From Hyphomonas beringensis (lineage in GTDB: Bacteria > Pseudomonadota > Alphaproteobacteria > Caulobacterales > Hyphomonadaceae), in NCBI RefSeq assembly GCF_000682755.1, contig NZ_AWFF01000037.1, positions 1 to 62,152 of the forward strand: a stretch of DNA of 62,152 nucleotides, read 5' to 3'. Positions 8,662-17,876 of the stretch are shown one piece after another. The position numbers and the translations under genes were made by a program. The notes beneath the pieces were generated by a model, which saw only the letters and a program-made list of their open reading frames with translations, had not been told where the DNA came from and searched no databases. Position 1 is the stretch's first letter. Every line of letters begins with the position of its first letter.

Positions 8662-10122
8662 ATGCTCAAGAATTTAGCTTCGCCGGAAGCGATCAACCGG
8701 GAGCATTTCGACTATATTGTCGTCGGGTCCGGGTTTGGCAGCGGTTTTTTCCTGAAGAAGCTGCTCGAAACCACGAATGGGCGCATTCTCGTTCTGGAAC
8801 GCGGGGACTTCAATCCCCACCAATGGCAGGTTGAGGAACAGCGCAACAGCTCGATAAATCGTGCGGACACTTATACGTCCAACAGTGACAAGCCGTGGAA
8901 CTTCACAATCGGTTTCGGCGGTGGCACCAATTGCTGGTTCGCCCAGTCACCGCGTTTCCTGCCAAACGACTTTCGCCTGAAATCCCTATATGGAGTGGGC
9001 GCAGACTGGCCTCTCTCATATGACGAGTTGGAACCATATTACTGCGACGCCGAGGACATCATGTCCATCTCCGGCGACGATGACATGGCCTCTATCGCGC
9101 CCCGCTCCCGGCCATTCCCTCAGCCGCCTCATCATCCCTCAACGCCAGACCGGGTGATGAAAGAAGCGCACCCCGACACGCACTTCATAATTCCTACCGC
9201 AAGAGCCAGGATCTCAACGGAAAATCGTAATCGTTGCTGCGCATCACTGCGATGCATGATTTGTCCGGCAGATGCAAAGTTCACAGCCCAGAATGGTCTG
9301 ATGGATGTCTTCAATGACGACCGGGTGACCGTTGCTCTGCGTTGCAGAGTGCTGGGGTTCGACTCCAGCTCCAACGCGGTAAAGAGCGTATCATTCGAAC
9401 AGGATGGCAAAACATATTCCGCAACCGGAGATGTTTTCGTGCTTGGAGCCAATGCGATACACAGTCCGGCGATCATGCTTGCATCCGGAATGGCTGACGG
9501 CTTCACAGGCCTAGGTCTCAATGAAACATATGGCGCGGACCTGGAAGTTCTTCTTGATGGGATGAACAATTTCGACGGGTCCACTATCACGACGGGCCTA
9601 GACTACTCTTTTGCGGATGGAGACTTCCGATCCGAACGCGGAGCATCGCTTATCTATTTCGAAAACCGCTGGAAATTCGGGCTACGTCCGGAACGCTCAC
9701 GGTGGCAGGAATCCCTGCCGCTTTCGGTTGTCACCGAAGAAATTCTCGAAGATGAAAACAAGGTAGAGCTGGATGAAAACAACGAGCCACTCGTTCAGTT
9801 CAAAGGACCGTCCGACTACGCAAAACGAGGATTGCAAGCGGCCATTGACGGCCTTTCTAACATTCTCACTCCACTGCCCGTGGAAGAGATTGTCTTCAAG
9901 CGTTATCGCCAGACGGAATCCCACCTCCAAAGCACCATGCGCATGGGAAAGACAGCGGATACCTCGGTTGTCGACAGCGACTTGATCCATCACAAATACC
10001 GCAATCTTGTCGTCGTGGGCTCCTCAGTATTCCCGACTTGCGGCACAGGAAACCCGAGCCTCACTGTTGCCGCGCTAAGTCTACGCGCGGCCGACCGCCT
10101 TACATCCAGTCAGGAGGTCTGA
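8662..10122 (+). CDS. GMC-family FAD oxidoreductase (sugar/alcohol dehydrogenase type)
   Basis: 486 residues. The FAD-binding loop YIVVGSGFGSGF is at residues 18-29, and GFGGGTNCW near residue 95 matches the second GMC signature. The C-terminal block SHLQSTMRMG...LVVVGSSVFPTCGTGNPSLTVAAL carries the His and Asn positions expected in the active site. A cysteine cluster, RCCASLRCMICPAD near residues 192-205, is extra and could bind metal or form disulfides. There is no signal peptide, but the next gene (3 bp away, start 10125) has a Tat signal, so the two may be exported together as gluconate- or fructose-dehydrogenase subunits are. It probably oxidises a sugar alcohol or a polysaccharide residue; the substrate is unknown. 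Confidence 0.85.
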   Translation: MLKNLASPEAINREHFDYIVVGSGFGSGFFLKKLLETTNGRILVLERGDFNPHQWQVEEQRNSSINRADTYTSNSDKPWNFTIGFGGGTNCWFAQSPRFLPNDFRLKSLYGVGADWPLSYDELEPYYCDAEDIMSISGDDDMASIAPRSRPFPQPPHHPSTPDRVMKEAHPDTHFIIPTARARISTENRNRCCASLRCMICPADAKFTAQNGLMDVFNDDRVTVALRCRVLGFDSSSNAVKSVSFEQDGKTYSATGDVFVLGANAIHSPAIMLASGMADGFTGLGLNETYGADLEVLLDGMNNFDGSTITTGLDYSFADGDFRSERGASLIYFENRWKFGLRPERSRWQESLPLSVVTEEILEDENKVELDENNEPLVQFKGPSDYAKRGLQAAIDGLSNILTPLPVEEIVFKRYRQTESHLQSTMRMGKTADTSVVDSDLIHHKYRNLVVVGSSVFPTCGTGNPSLTVAALSLRAADRLTSSQEV

Positions 10123-10124
10123 GC

Positions 10125-10559
10125 ATGGGCCCGATCAATCTTTCCCGGCGCACAATACTCGTTGGCTTCGCGACGGTTGCCGTTGCAGCCGGCGCTGGCG
10201 TCATGTCACTTTCCGACCGGGGGCATATCCGCCGTACACTGAAAAGACTGGTTGGTCCTTTCAAAATGTCGGATGAAGACTTCAGCGCATTCGTTGCCGA
10301 CTTCAGGGCAGCAGAACAGGCCCCCTCCTATCTGAAGGCCAGCGTGCTTCGCAGTCTGGAACTTATCGGAATGGGGCCCACAATCAGCAAGTCTGGCGTT
10401 TCAAAGCTGGCGGACCATCAAATTGAATTTGAGCGCAGCCTGCTGACCGCCTTTGTAACCCGTACGGATTACACATTCTTCGAGCATCCAGAGGCTGAGA
10501 CCATCACCTATCTCGGATCCATGACGGTCTGCCTCAACCCCTTTGCCAACTTCGACTAG
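10125..10559 (+). CDS. Tat-signal small protein, likely escort/subunit of the GMC oxidoreductase
   Basis: 144 residues from the ATG at 10125, which has a perfect AGGAGG 7 nt upstream and lies 2 nt after the preceding stop; a longer reading from 10038 is a shadow of the GMC gene. The N-terminus has a twin-arginine motif, SRRTILVG (residues 6-13), followed by a hydrophobic stretch ending near GAGVMSL. The rest is mostly helical with no recognised motif. Size, Tat signal and position match small subunits of membrane-bound GMC dehydrogenases (gluconate 2-dehydrogenase subunit 3 type), which carry the folded flavoprotein through the Tat pore. I do not recognise the family from sequence alone, so this role is inferred. 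Confidence 0.7.
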   Translation: MGPINLSRRTILVGFATVAVAAGAGVMSLSDRGHIRRTLKRLVGPFKMSDEDFSAFVADFRAAEQAPSYLKASVLRSLELIGMGPTISKSGVSKLADHQIEFERSLLTAFVTRTDYTFFEHPEAETITYLGSMTVCLNPFANFD

Positions 10560-10606
10560 ATGCCCGCTCCAGAAGAGCCTCGTGGCACGCCAGAAAGGCG
10601 ATCAAT

Positions 10607-11845
10607 ATGACAACGGAACCTATTGCACCGAACTTAGGAAACCAGGATCACCCTGTGTTTTCGAACAGTCTCGCAAGTCTTCGGGGCCTGGCAGCCAGTT
10701 TCGTCGTGATCTATCATGGTTTCCTTCTGCTGCGTGTAAACGGATTTGACTTCCCACAGCGCCAGGCGCTGGACTTTTCGGATCCTTATCGCGTGATCGT
10801 TCATGCCCTGATCGGCTTTTTCAATGGGCCTGCAGCGGTCGTGCTGTTCTTTGTCTTGAGCGGCACTGTCCTCACCTTGTCGTTCAAACGCTCAAGCGGC
10901 AGCCAACTCTTTCATCTGCTGGCCTACTATGTTCGCCGGGCGTTCAGGCTCTATCCGCTTCTGATCGCCGTTACACTTTTCTCTGCGGCGATGCATTGGT
11001 TCTGGTTCACTGACAAACCGATCGATATCGGCACATCCTGGATGAACAATTATTTCACCCATGTGCCGAACCTGAAGGAAATCGTTTTGAACGCAGTGGG
11101 GTACTCAAACAGCCTCAATTCTCCCGCATGGACAATTCGTATCGAGATTGTTGCATCGGTACTGATGCCGCTCTTCATTTTCCTGACGAGACGACCAATT
11201 TACATTTGCGCGACCTTTGCCGTGCTGCTCGCCCTGATGTATGCGCCCCTCAAGATCGGGCACGTAAATGTGTACATGATCTCGTTCTTCCTTGGCGCGT
11301 TGATTCCGGTCTATGGCCGGACAATCGCAAACATATATGCATCGGCGCCCATTGCTTTGAGGTATGCATCGGTTATCGGCGCAGTGTTTGCTGGCATGTT
11401 CACACAACGGATTTTTCGGCCATGGATACATGTGGACCCATCATCGGTACTGGTCGTATCGCTGGCAGCCGCGTTCATTGTTACGGTCACCTATTACGGG
11501 CGGCGTCAGAACGGTTGGCTGAACTCCAAATCTCTGATTTTCCTCGGTGAAATCTCATACGGCCTGTATCTGCTGCATTTCATCATACTTTTTATGTTCA
11601 TGAGACTCCTTGCACCGTATCTCGGTGCGGCCCCCTCTCCTGAACTCGCGATTGCAGCCATGTTTGGCGTTGGATTGCTAACCCTGCTGGTGACAATACC
11701 GCTGGCGACCGCAACATTTTATTTTCTGGAGAAGCCTCTGCAAAATATGGGGCGGAAATATTCCCGGAAGCTCCAAGCCATGTCATCCAAGGAGCAGAAG
11801 CCACATACCACCGCTGCTCCGGAGACACCATCTGCCATCAATTGA
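10607..11845 (+). CDS. Acyltransferase-3 family membrane protein (OafA-like)
   Basis: 412 residues with about ten membrane segments, the normal size for acyltransferase-3 enzymes without a periplasmic SGNH domain. The signature LRGLAASFVVIYHG at residues 25-38 supplies the conserved Arg26 and His37. The tail after the last membrane helix (from FYFLEKPLQNMG) is the usual end of the family. It likely transfers an acetyl, succinyl or similar acyl group onto a polysaccharide residue across the inner membrane. It follows the Tat protein gene by 47 bp and is probably in the same operon. The first gene of the window, an esterase, could remove such groups outside the cell. Acyl donor and acceptor cannot be told. 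Confidence 0.88.
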   Translation: MTTEPIAPNLGNQDHPVFSNSLASLRGLAASFVVIYHGFLLLRVNGFDFPQRQALDFSDPYRVIVHALIGFFNGPAAVVLFFVLSGTVLTLSFKRSSGSQLFHLLAYYVRRAFRLYPLLIAVTLFSAAMHWFWFTDKPIDIGTSWMNNYFTHVPNLKEIVLNAVGYSNSLNSPAWTIRIEIVASVLMPLFIFLTRRPIYICATFAVLLALMYAPLKIGHVNVYMISFFLGALIPVYGRTIANIYASAPIALRYASVIGAVFAGMFTQRIFRPWIHVDPSSVLVVSLAAAFIVTVTYYGRRQNGWLNSKSLIFLGEISYGLYLLHFIILFMFMRLLAPYLGAAPSPELAIAAMFGVGLLTLLVTIPLATATFYFLEKPLQNMGRKYSRKLQAMSSKEQKPHTTAAPETPSAIN

Positions 11846-11895
11846 GTTTGATCGAAACGAGCTTTTCCTCACCGAGGAGCGAAAGCGCTACGCCG

Positions 11896-13230
11896 CTATT
11901 CTTCCTTCATGGAAACCGACATAAAGTCCGTCATAGGCTTCGTTAGGTAGGAAATAGCCGTACGGTTTCCCGTGTGTATCAGGGCGCTTGCGGGCATGCC
12001 TGGAGACAACTGGTTGCCGCTTCGCTCAAGCGCCTCCTGATCCAGTTGAATAACCGCCCTATAATAAGGGGCAACACTATCCTGCTCTACCAGTATGTCG
12101 GCCGAGACAGTTGCCAGCGTTCCGTCAACTTCAGGCGTAGTGGATGAATTCTGGTTCTGGAAACGAACCCTCACAGGATCACCCACCTCCACGCGAGAAA
12201 TATCCGCAGGTCGTATCCGGGCAATGACAACCAGATCTTCCCCATCGGGCACAATGTGCATCAGAGGAGAGCCGGGACTGACAACACCGTTGATGGCGTG
12301 TACATTGACGCCCATTATATCCCCAGCATACGGAGCAGTGACCTCTGTTCGTTCCAGGCGATCAACCGCATATTGTCGGCGCTCTCTCAGATCCTGTATG
12401 GTTAGGCTGACCTCTTTCAGTTCGCTCAGAACTCCTTCGCGCTCTTCATTCTTCAATCGGAATATCTGGAGTTCACCCTCGGCAATAGACGTGCGAATTT
12501 GGGCGATTTCCGCTCTGTATCCGGCTTGCTGACCGTTCAGGCGCTCTTTTTCACGCTTCAATGCGAGCATGCGGCTTTTGGGGACGTGGCCCTTTTCATA
12601 AAGCGTTTCCAGACCGACAATCTCGTCCTCAAGGATCGCGATCTGCTCATTATTGGATGTGATCAGGTCTTGCAGACCTTCAACGCGCTCTCTCTGCTGC
12701 TGTATCTTGTACATCAGCAGCTTCTCATCCGTTTCCACCGCATCTGCGCGCGTCTTGTAAATTGCCTCCTGCGCCAAGAGTGTCCGACGCGTTCTCGCTT
12801 CGTCGAGTGTTTCCAAGAGTTGAAGCGTATCGGTCTGCGGCAGCTCATCAAGCTTGTCGCGTTCCGCGATCAATCTTGCTTCCTCTCCCGCCAGTGTGAA
12901 TAGGCGTGCGTCAATACTTGCCAAATTGGCGACAACTTCAGATGTGTCCAGCCTTACCAGAGGCTGCCCTACCTCAACCCTGTCGCCATCTGCGACGAGG
13001 ATCTCGTCGATAATGCCCCCTTCAAGATGCTGGATGACCTTGTTGGAACCAGAGACCTGAACAAGGCCAGGCGCTACGACAGCGCTCTCAATGGGAACGG
13101 CGACAGACCACAGCACAAGGCCGCCGAACAGCCCTGCCAGCACTACTGTTCCGCGCACGATCAGGCGATGAACGCCTCCGTCCAGCGCAGTCATTCTGTC
13201 TACGGCTGAATTCGTCGCCTGAGACCTCAT
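11896..13230 (-). CDS. HlyD-family type I secretion periplasmic adaptor
   Basis: 444 residues, typical for HlyD/PrtE adaptors. One membrane helix lies at about residues 22-45 (LIVRGTVVLAGLFGGLVLWSVAVPI). Then comes a biotinyl-lipoyl half (VIQHLEGGIIDEILVADGDRVEVGQPLVRLDTSEV), a long coiled coil (about residues 100-290), the second lipoyl half (VTAPYAGDIMGVNVHAINGVVSPGSPLMHIVP) and a C-terminal beta domain. It bridges the inner-membrane ABC exporter to an outer-membrane TolC channel. Its ATG overlaps the TGA of the ABC gene by 4 bp, so the two are translationally coupled. No TolC gene and no RTX-type substrate is in the window. Confidence 0.92.
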   Translation of the reverse strand: MRSQATNSAVDRMTALDGGVHRLIVRGTVVLAGLFGGLVLWSVAVPIESAVVAPGLVQVSGSNKVIQHLEGGIIDEILVADGDRVEVGQPLVRLDTSEVVANLASIDARLFTLAGEEARLIAERDKLDELPQTDTLQLLETLDEARTRRTLLAQEAIYKTRADAVETDEKLLMYKIQQQRERVEGLQDLITSNNEQIAILEDEIVGLETLYEKGHVPKSRMLALKREKERLNGQQAGYRAEIAQIRTSIAEGELQIFRLKNEEREGVLSELKEVSLTIQDLRERRQYAVDRLERTEVTAPYAGDIMGVNVHAINGVVSPGSPLMHIVPDGEDLVVIARIRPADISRVEVGDPVRVRFQNQNSSTTPEVDGTLATVSADILVEQDSVAPYYRAVIQLDQEALERSGNQLSPGMPASALIHTGNRTAISYLTKPMTDFMSVSMKEE

Positions 13231-14990
13231 GTTTCTGCACCTTTCTTGTCGACCAGTTGAACCCTTGCAGCCCCCCTGTTCTGCCCGGCAAGGACACGGC
13301 CTAGCACTTCGTCACGGCCGCCAAATGCCTGCACTTTGCCCTCCTTGAGAACAAGAATCTTGTCGGCATGCCGTAGGGTCGACGGTCTGTGACCGATGAT
13401 CAGAACAGCAACACCATTCGCCTTCAAAGAGGCGATTGTCTTGCTGAGCGCTTCATCGCCGTCATGGTCAAGATTGGAGTTCGGCTCATCCAGGACAACA
13501 AGTTTCGGATCGCCATAAAGGGCCCGCGCCAAACCGATCCGCTGCCGCTGACCTGCGGAGAGCCCCAGGCCACCCGGGCCCACAGGGGTTTCATATCCGC
13601 CTTTAAGGGAGAGGATCATTTGATGGGCATTCGCCGCCTCTGCCGCCTCAATAACTCCTTGGGAGGTTTCACCGGTCTTCATGCGGGCAATATTCTCTCC
13701 CACAGTGCCTGGCAGCAATTCTATTGATTGAGGCAAATAACCTATCTGCCGGCCAAGGGTATCTGAATCATAGGCCGAGAGTTCAGCACCATCGATCCGA
13801 ACAGCCCCAAGAGAATAAGGCCAAATGCCTGAGACAACACGCGCAAGACTGGTTTTACCCGACCCACTGGGCCCAAGCACGCCGACCACTTCGCCCGGCT
13901 CCATAGAAAAGGTAACGGCTTGCAAAAATGGTTTTGTCTGCGCTGGCGCGGGGGCAAACATGTTCTCGACATGCAATGCCCCCTTGATGGGAGGCAGATC
14001 TATCCTCGATCCAGACGCAGGCTCAAGTCCGTCAAAGCACGTATTAAGCCGCCGCCATGACGCGCGTGCACGAATAATCTGCCGCCATTGCGAGGCTATC
14101 TGTTCAATTGGCGTAACCATCCGCGCCCCAATAATTGAGCCCGCTATGATGACACCTGGAGTGGCGACGCCCTTCAGCGCAAGGACAGCACCTGCGCCAA
14201 GCAATGCCGACTGCAGGAACATGCGAAATCCCTTGGTCGCGGCACTCGCGTCGTTAATGATACCGGAGACCTGAACAGCCATCTCGTCGGCTTGCGAGGT
14301 CTTCTCGATCCAGCGCCCGCGAAGCGTCCTCTGCATGCCCAGGGCGCGTACCACTTCCGCCCCTCGCCATGTCGCCTGCGCAAAGACAGCCCCATCATTC
14401 GTGAGATCGTTTGACTGCTCCACCAAAGGCCGACTGGCCTTTTGTGTGTACAGCGCCAGACCGCAAAGAATGACCGCCCCACCAAGTGCCAACAGACCGA
14501 GGCTCCAGTGCATCAGAAACAATACCAGGAAGAAAATGGGCGCCAGCGGCAGATCAAAAAAAGCGCGCAAGGCAGGCCCGGCAATGAACTGGCGCAATTC
14601 TGCAAGATCCCGGACCGGACGCCCTTCCCTGGCGCCAAAGCTCACTAGCGATTGATGTTGGACAATATCAAAGACAACCGGCGCCAACTCACGCTCGAAC
14701 CGGGCTGAGATATGAACAAGCAAGCCGGACCGGACGGACTCTATAAATGAATAGACCGCGAACATGACTGCCACCAGAATAGTCAGGATGACCAGCGTTT
14801 GCATGGATCCACTAATCAGGACACGATCATACACTTGCAGCATGTAAAGCGGACCCGCTAATACCAGCAGGTTCAGGAAGACACTGAAAACGCCAACCGC
14901 TATAATCGCCGAACGGGATTTCCGCAAAACCTCTACAGGAGTCGCGCACTCGCTATCTGGCATGTATTTCTGTGCGGACATTCTTGCCAC
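13227..14990 (-). CDS. Type I secretion ABC transporter, permease and ATPase (PrtD/HlyB type)
   Basis: 587 residues. Residues ~25-320 form the six-helix exporter membrane domain without an N-terminal C39 peptidase, as in PrtD. The ATPase domain has Walker A GPSGSGKTSLARV near residue 380, signature LSAGQRQRIGLARALY, Walker B LVVLDEPNSNLD and the switch His in IIGHRPSTL. It powers one-step export of a protein with an uncleaved C-terminal signal, together with the coupled HlyD gene downstream. The start may be the ATG at 14990 or the one at 14981; nothing decides between them. Its place inside a polysaccharide locus suggests the cargo is a glycan-binding or glycan-cutting protein, which is inference. 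Confidence 0.9.
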   Translation of the reverse strand: MARMSAQKYMPDSECATPVEVLRKSRSAIIAVGVFSVFLNLLVLAGPLYMLQVYDRVLISGSMQTLVILTILVAVMFAVYSFIESVRSGLLVHISARFERELAPVVFDIVQHQSLVSFGAREGRPVRDLAELRQFIAGPALRAFFDLPLAPIFFLVLFLMHWSLGLLALGGAVILCGLALYTQKASRPLVEQSNDLTNDGAVFAQATWRGAEVVRALGMQRTLRGRWIEKTSQADEMAVQVSGIINDASAATKGFRMFLQSALLGAGAVLALKGVATPGVIIAGSIIGARMVTPIEQIASQWRQIIRARASWRRLNTCFDGLEPASGSRIDLPPIKGALHVENMFAPAPAQTKPFLQAVTFSMEPGEVVGVLGPSGSGKTSLARVVSGIWPYSLGAVRIDGAELSAYDSDTLGRQIGYLPQSIELLPGTVGENIARMKTGETSQGVIEAAEAANAHQMILSLKGGYETPVGPGGLGLSAGQRQRIGLARALYGDPKLVVLDEPNSNLDHDGDEALSKTIASLKANGVAVLIIGHRPSTLRHADKILVLKEGKVQAFGGRDEVLGRVLAGQNRGAARVQLVDKKGAET

Positions 14991-15131
14991 CTTCAGATGA
15001 TCCCTTCGGGCTATAGCCTCGACTTATACCATCGCACCAATGGAATTCGGGTTAAATTCCCTCACCCTTCCCATCGACTTTTCAACCTCGTCGCAAAGCT
15101 CGAAAGAGTTTTATTCCTTGTGCGCTTTACC

Positions 15132-16103
15132 TCAATTGTTCACCGGAGTCCGTTTCAAGGCCTTTTGTCCCAGCAATTGTATAACGTGTCCTGCCGCCAC
15201 AGGCGAGATAAACAGCGCCTTCGCACAGGCCATCATGTCTCTTTTCCGCGCGCCCTCAATCAACGTCCACGTCGCCCACTCTTTTTCGGAGTAGTCCAAA
15301 TGCCCGCGTATGGCGCGCCGCTCCAGCGCACTCAAATCAGGCCTCTTGAGCATCTGCCGGCAAATCCGGGCTAAACGCTGATGATCTTTACCTGCCTGGG
15401 AATGGGACGCCGATCCGGAACGGCGCACAAGATAATACCCGGCCGGATCAACCAGCATTGCGGACGCACCATCCAACAGCATTCGTGTATACAGCTCGAA
15501 ATCTTCACCGAAGCGCAAATCTTCCACATACGGAGCAGACGGATCCTTCAGTTTGGCGCGGTGGATTAGCGGCTTTATGAAACCAAGCTCGGAGCGTTCA
15601 ACATCCACATCATAGGACCGGTTTACGAAGAAACTGGCACTTAGCTGTATTGGCCCTGCGGGTTTGTCTGGCCAAAGTTCGCGTTCGACCTGGTTTGGAG
15701 TCGCCTCAGACGACATCAGGAGATTATCTGCAACCAGGTCCAGTTGCTTCTCTTCTGCAATTGCATGGAGATCCGCTATTCGGCTCTGCTCCATGAAATC
15801 GTCGCTGTCCAGTGGGGTAAACCAAGCCGCATCTGTTTCCTTTAAGGCCCGGTTTCTCGCCGCTGATGGCCCGCCATTTTTACTTTGCCGATAAAATTTC
15901 AGATTGGAGAATTCCGAAGTCAGGGAGTCCACAATATCCGGGCCACCATCCTGTGAACAGTCATCAACGACTATGACCTCCACGGACAATCCATCCGGAA
16001 GTTTCTGCTCGCACGCACTCCGGATTGCCCGTTCAATATTCGGCGCATCATTGTAAAGCGGAATAACAATTGCCACTTTTTTCTCATCAAGTGTGCAGCT
16101 CAT
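15132..16103 (-). CDS. Glycosyltransferase family 2
   Basis: 323 residues with a GT-A fold. The first strand and loop are VAIVIPLYNDAPNIERAI, the nucleotide-binding Asp pair is in VIVVDDCSQDGG near residue 47, and the metal-binding DxD-type motif is PLDSDDFMEQ near residue 97. The remaining sequence is soluble. It is an inverting transferase that probably adds one sugar to the lipid-linked unit in the cytoplasm. Its ATG overlaps the stop of the upstream flippase gene by 4 bp, so it is translated with it. After its stop there are 141 bp before the type I secretion genes, which likely have their own promoter. The sugar cannot be predicted. Confidence 0.88.
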   Translation of the reverse strand: MSCTLDEKKVAIVIPLYNDAPNIERAIRSACEQKLPDGLSVEVIVVDDCSQDGGPDIVDSLTSEFSNLKFYRQSKNGGPSAARNRALKETDAAWFTPLDSDDFMEQSRIADLHAIAEEKQLDLVADNLLMSSEATPNQVERELWPDKPAGPIQLSASFFVNRSYDVDVERSELGFIKPLIHRAKLKDPSAPYVEDLRFGEDFELYTRMLLDGASAMLVDPAGYYLVRRSGSASHSQAGKDHQRLARICRQMLKRPDLSALERRAIRGHLDYSEKEWATWTLIEGARKRDMMACAKALFISPVAAGHVIQLLGQKALKRTPVNN

Positions 16104-17632
16104 ATCGCACCTTTCAGCATTTCCATTGCTGGTCCGCTTTTCCCAGTCATGAAGAGCTTCGCGACCCGCAATCCTCTAAAAAAGCCCGAACGGGCTGTCA
16201 GACTAAGCATTGCGAAGTAAAGCAAGATCCCGGCACTGATGGCCGCCAACAGTCTTATGACAACCGCCAGTTCCGTCGGCAGCGTCATCTGAAGCCAGTA
16301 AATTCCAGCGCCCATCACAAGCGCCGAGATCAATACAGACCAGCCTGCCAACACCTGATTGGAAATCGGGTATTTAATGGCAATATAGACAGCCCATCCG
16401 CTTAAGCCCCAGCTCACAAATTTCTGCGCGGTCAGCGCTAGCATCACCCATTCGAGGTTCAAGGTGGATGCGAGCGGAATGGTAATCAACAAAAGGACGA
16501 CGCTGAAACAGCTTACCTTCAGCAACAATCCCGGACGGCCAACGCCCTTCAGAACACCGCCATTAAAAGATGCCGTGGGCAGTCGAAGTCCCATCAGCAG
16601 TGAAAGCTGAATCGCGGTGACTGCACCGGTCCATTGCTCCCCAAACACAAAGGGTATGGCCAATGGCGCGATGGCCGCTGCGCCGATAAACGCCGGATAT
16701 GCAATGAAGCCTGCGATCCAGATCGCCGCGGTCATGGTGCGGAATAGCGCGGGCCTGTCATCTTGCGTCCGGGACGCCACAGGAAAAGCAATTGCCCCAA
16801 AGGGAGAGACCAGCGCCTGCATCGCCTGGTCCTGCACACGCATCGCCAGATTGAACATTCCGAGCGCGGCGGGCCCAAGCACCAGACCCACAAAAAAACG
16901 CGGTATGGCCAGCTCACTGACCGCAATCATGCGCAAGCCCAGGGACGCAAGATTGAACCTCACAAGGCCATGGAAGTCTTCAAGTGTCGTCCTGAACGAA
17001 GGCGTCCAACGCGCGAAAACCGCGAAAAAGACCAATCTTACCAACCGGCGTGACAGCTCCATCGCAACAAGCGCCCAAGCGTTCTTGAAAATGAGTGCCG
17101 AGCTAATTCCGACTACCGCCCCGACGACATACCCTATGACATCGACGGTCGCGACCTGGCGAAACTGCATGTTCCTTTGAAGCAAGGCCGCTGGCACTGC
17201 GGTCAATGCCCCAATGAACAAAACGATCGACATGACGCGAAGGTACATTTCCAATTCAGGCGTATTGAAAAGTCCTGCAATCGGGCCCGCAAAAACTTGA
17301 ATTATGGAGAAAAACAGCCCCGCAAACATCAGGGAAGAAAGCAGTACGGAGGCTTCATGCTCCCGTCGCAATTCGCCGCGCTGGATGAGAACTTCGTTGA
17401 GGCTATCACTCGTAAAGATCTCCGGAACCACCAGAACCAGCAACAGATAGCCGTAAATCCCGAAATCTGCGGGCGTAAGAAGCCGGGCCACAAATACCAG
17501 AGAAGCCAGACCGCTTATCAGACCCAGCCACTTACTGATCGCCACCCATGCAGCAGACCGGCCAGCCGAACTCAGCGTGCTTGGCATACCAGTCATCGGA
17601 ACAGGTTCCGGCGTATGGGAGTTTGTTGTCAT
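16100..17632 (-). CDS. Wzx-like polysaccharide flippase (MOP superfamily), second copy
   Basis: 510 residues with 12-14 membrane helices. A polar leader of ~25 residues precedes SAAWVAISKWLGLISGLASLVFVARLLTPADFGIYGYLLLVL, the hallmark first block of COG2244 flippases. It should move an undecaprenyl-linked oligosaccharide to the periplasm. It is the first gene of a minus-strand operon with the coupled GT2 gene. The other flippase at 6814-8331 is clearly a different sequence, so this is not a recent duplication; the two may serve two glycans, or one may be specialised for a modified unit. It begins about 170 bp from a CtrA-type box on the other side of the divergent region. Confidence 0.88.
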   Translation of the reverse strand: MTTNSHTPEPVPMTGMPSTLSSAGRSAAWVAISKWLGLISGLASLVFVARLLTPADFGIYGYLLLVLVVPEIFTSDSLNEVLIQRGELRREHEASVLLSSLMFAGLFFSIIQVFAGPIAGLFNTPELEMYLRVMSIVLFIGALTAVPAALLQRNMQFRQVATVDVIGYVVGAVVGISSALIFKNAWALVAMELSRRLVRLVFFAVFARWTPSFRTTLEDFHGLVRFNLASLGLRMIAVSELAIPRFFVGLVLGPAALGMFNLAMRVQDQAMQALVSPFGAIAFPVASRTQDDRPALFRTMTAAIWIAGFIAYPAFIGAAAIAPLAIPFVFGEQWTGAVTAIQLSLLMGLRLPTASFNGGVLKGVGRPGLLLKVSCFSVVLLLITIPLASTLNLEWVMLALTAQKFVSWGLSGWAVYIAIKYPISNQVLAGWSVLISALVMGAGIYWLQMTLPTELAVVIRLLAAISAGILLYFAMLSLTARSGFFRGLRVAKLFMTGKSGPAMEMLKGAI

Positions 17633-17766
17633 CGGCTTCCAGGTTGCGGATTATTTGCGGCAGTCCTGCACCATGCAAAATGAGTGCCCTTTTTGGCTAT
17701 GCGCAACCTACCTCAACTTATCGCGATAGTTCGAACACATTAACGCCGAATTCCACGGTAAACTCA

Positions 17767-17771
17767 GACTC
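17767..17771 (+). promoter_or_regulatory. GANTC (CcrM methylation) site
   Basis: GACTC at 17767-17771 fits the GANTC target of the CcrM methyltransferase. A single GANTC is expected by chance every few hundred bases, so its value comes from lying 28 bp before a perfect CtrA box. Confidence 0.4.
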
Positions 17772-17799
17772 AATGCCAGCTCACGGCAAACATCAGTTC

Positions 17800-17814
17800 T
17801 TAAACTGGCCTTAA
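17800..17814 (+). promoter_or_regulatory. Perfect CtrA-type box TTAA-N7-TTAA
   Basis: TTAAACTGGCCTTAA matches the full CtrA consensus TTAA-N7-TTAA at every fixed position. It lies between the divergent flippase operon and the small membrane protein gene, 62 bp before the preferred ATG of the latter. CtrA is the cell-cycle master regulator of Caulobacterales. Whether it activates or represses, and which side it controls, cannot be told. Confidence 0.65.
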
Positions 17815-17876
17815 GTATTTGAGACCAAAAAGTGAGCATGAAAGACGTGAACTCGTCTCTGATAGGAACCAGTCCC

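Noticed and set aside
11861-11886. Terminator between the acyltransferase and hlyD-like genes
   Set aside because: The stem GCTTTxCCTC/GAGGxxxxAAAGC is broken by an unequal internal loop and lacks a U-run.
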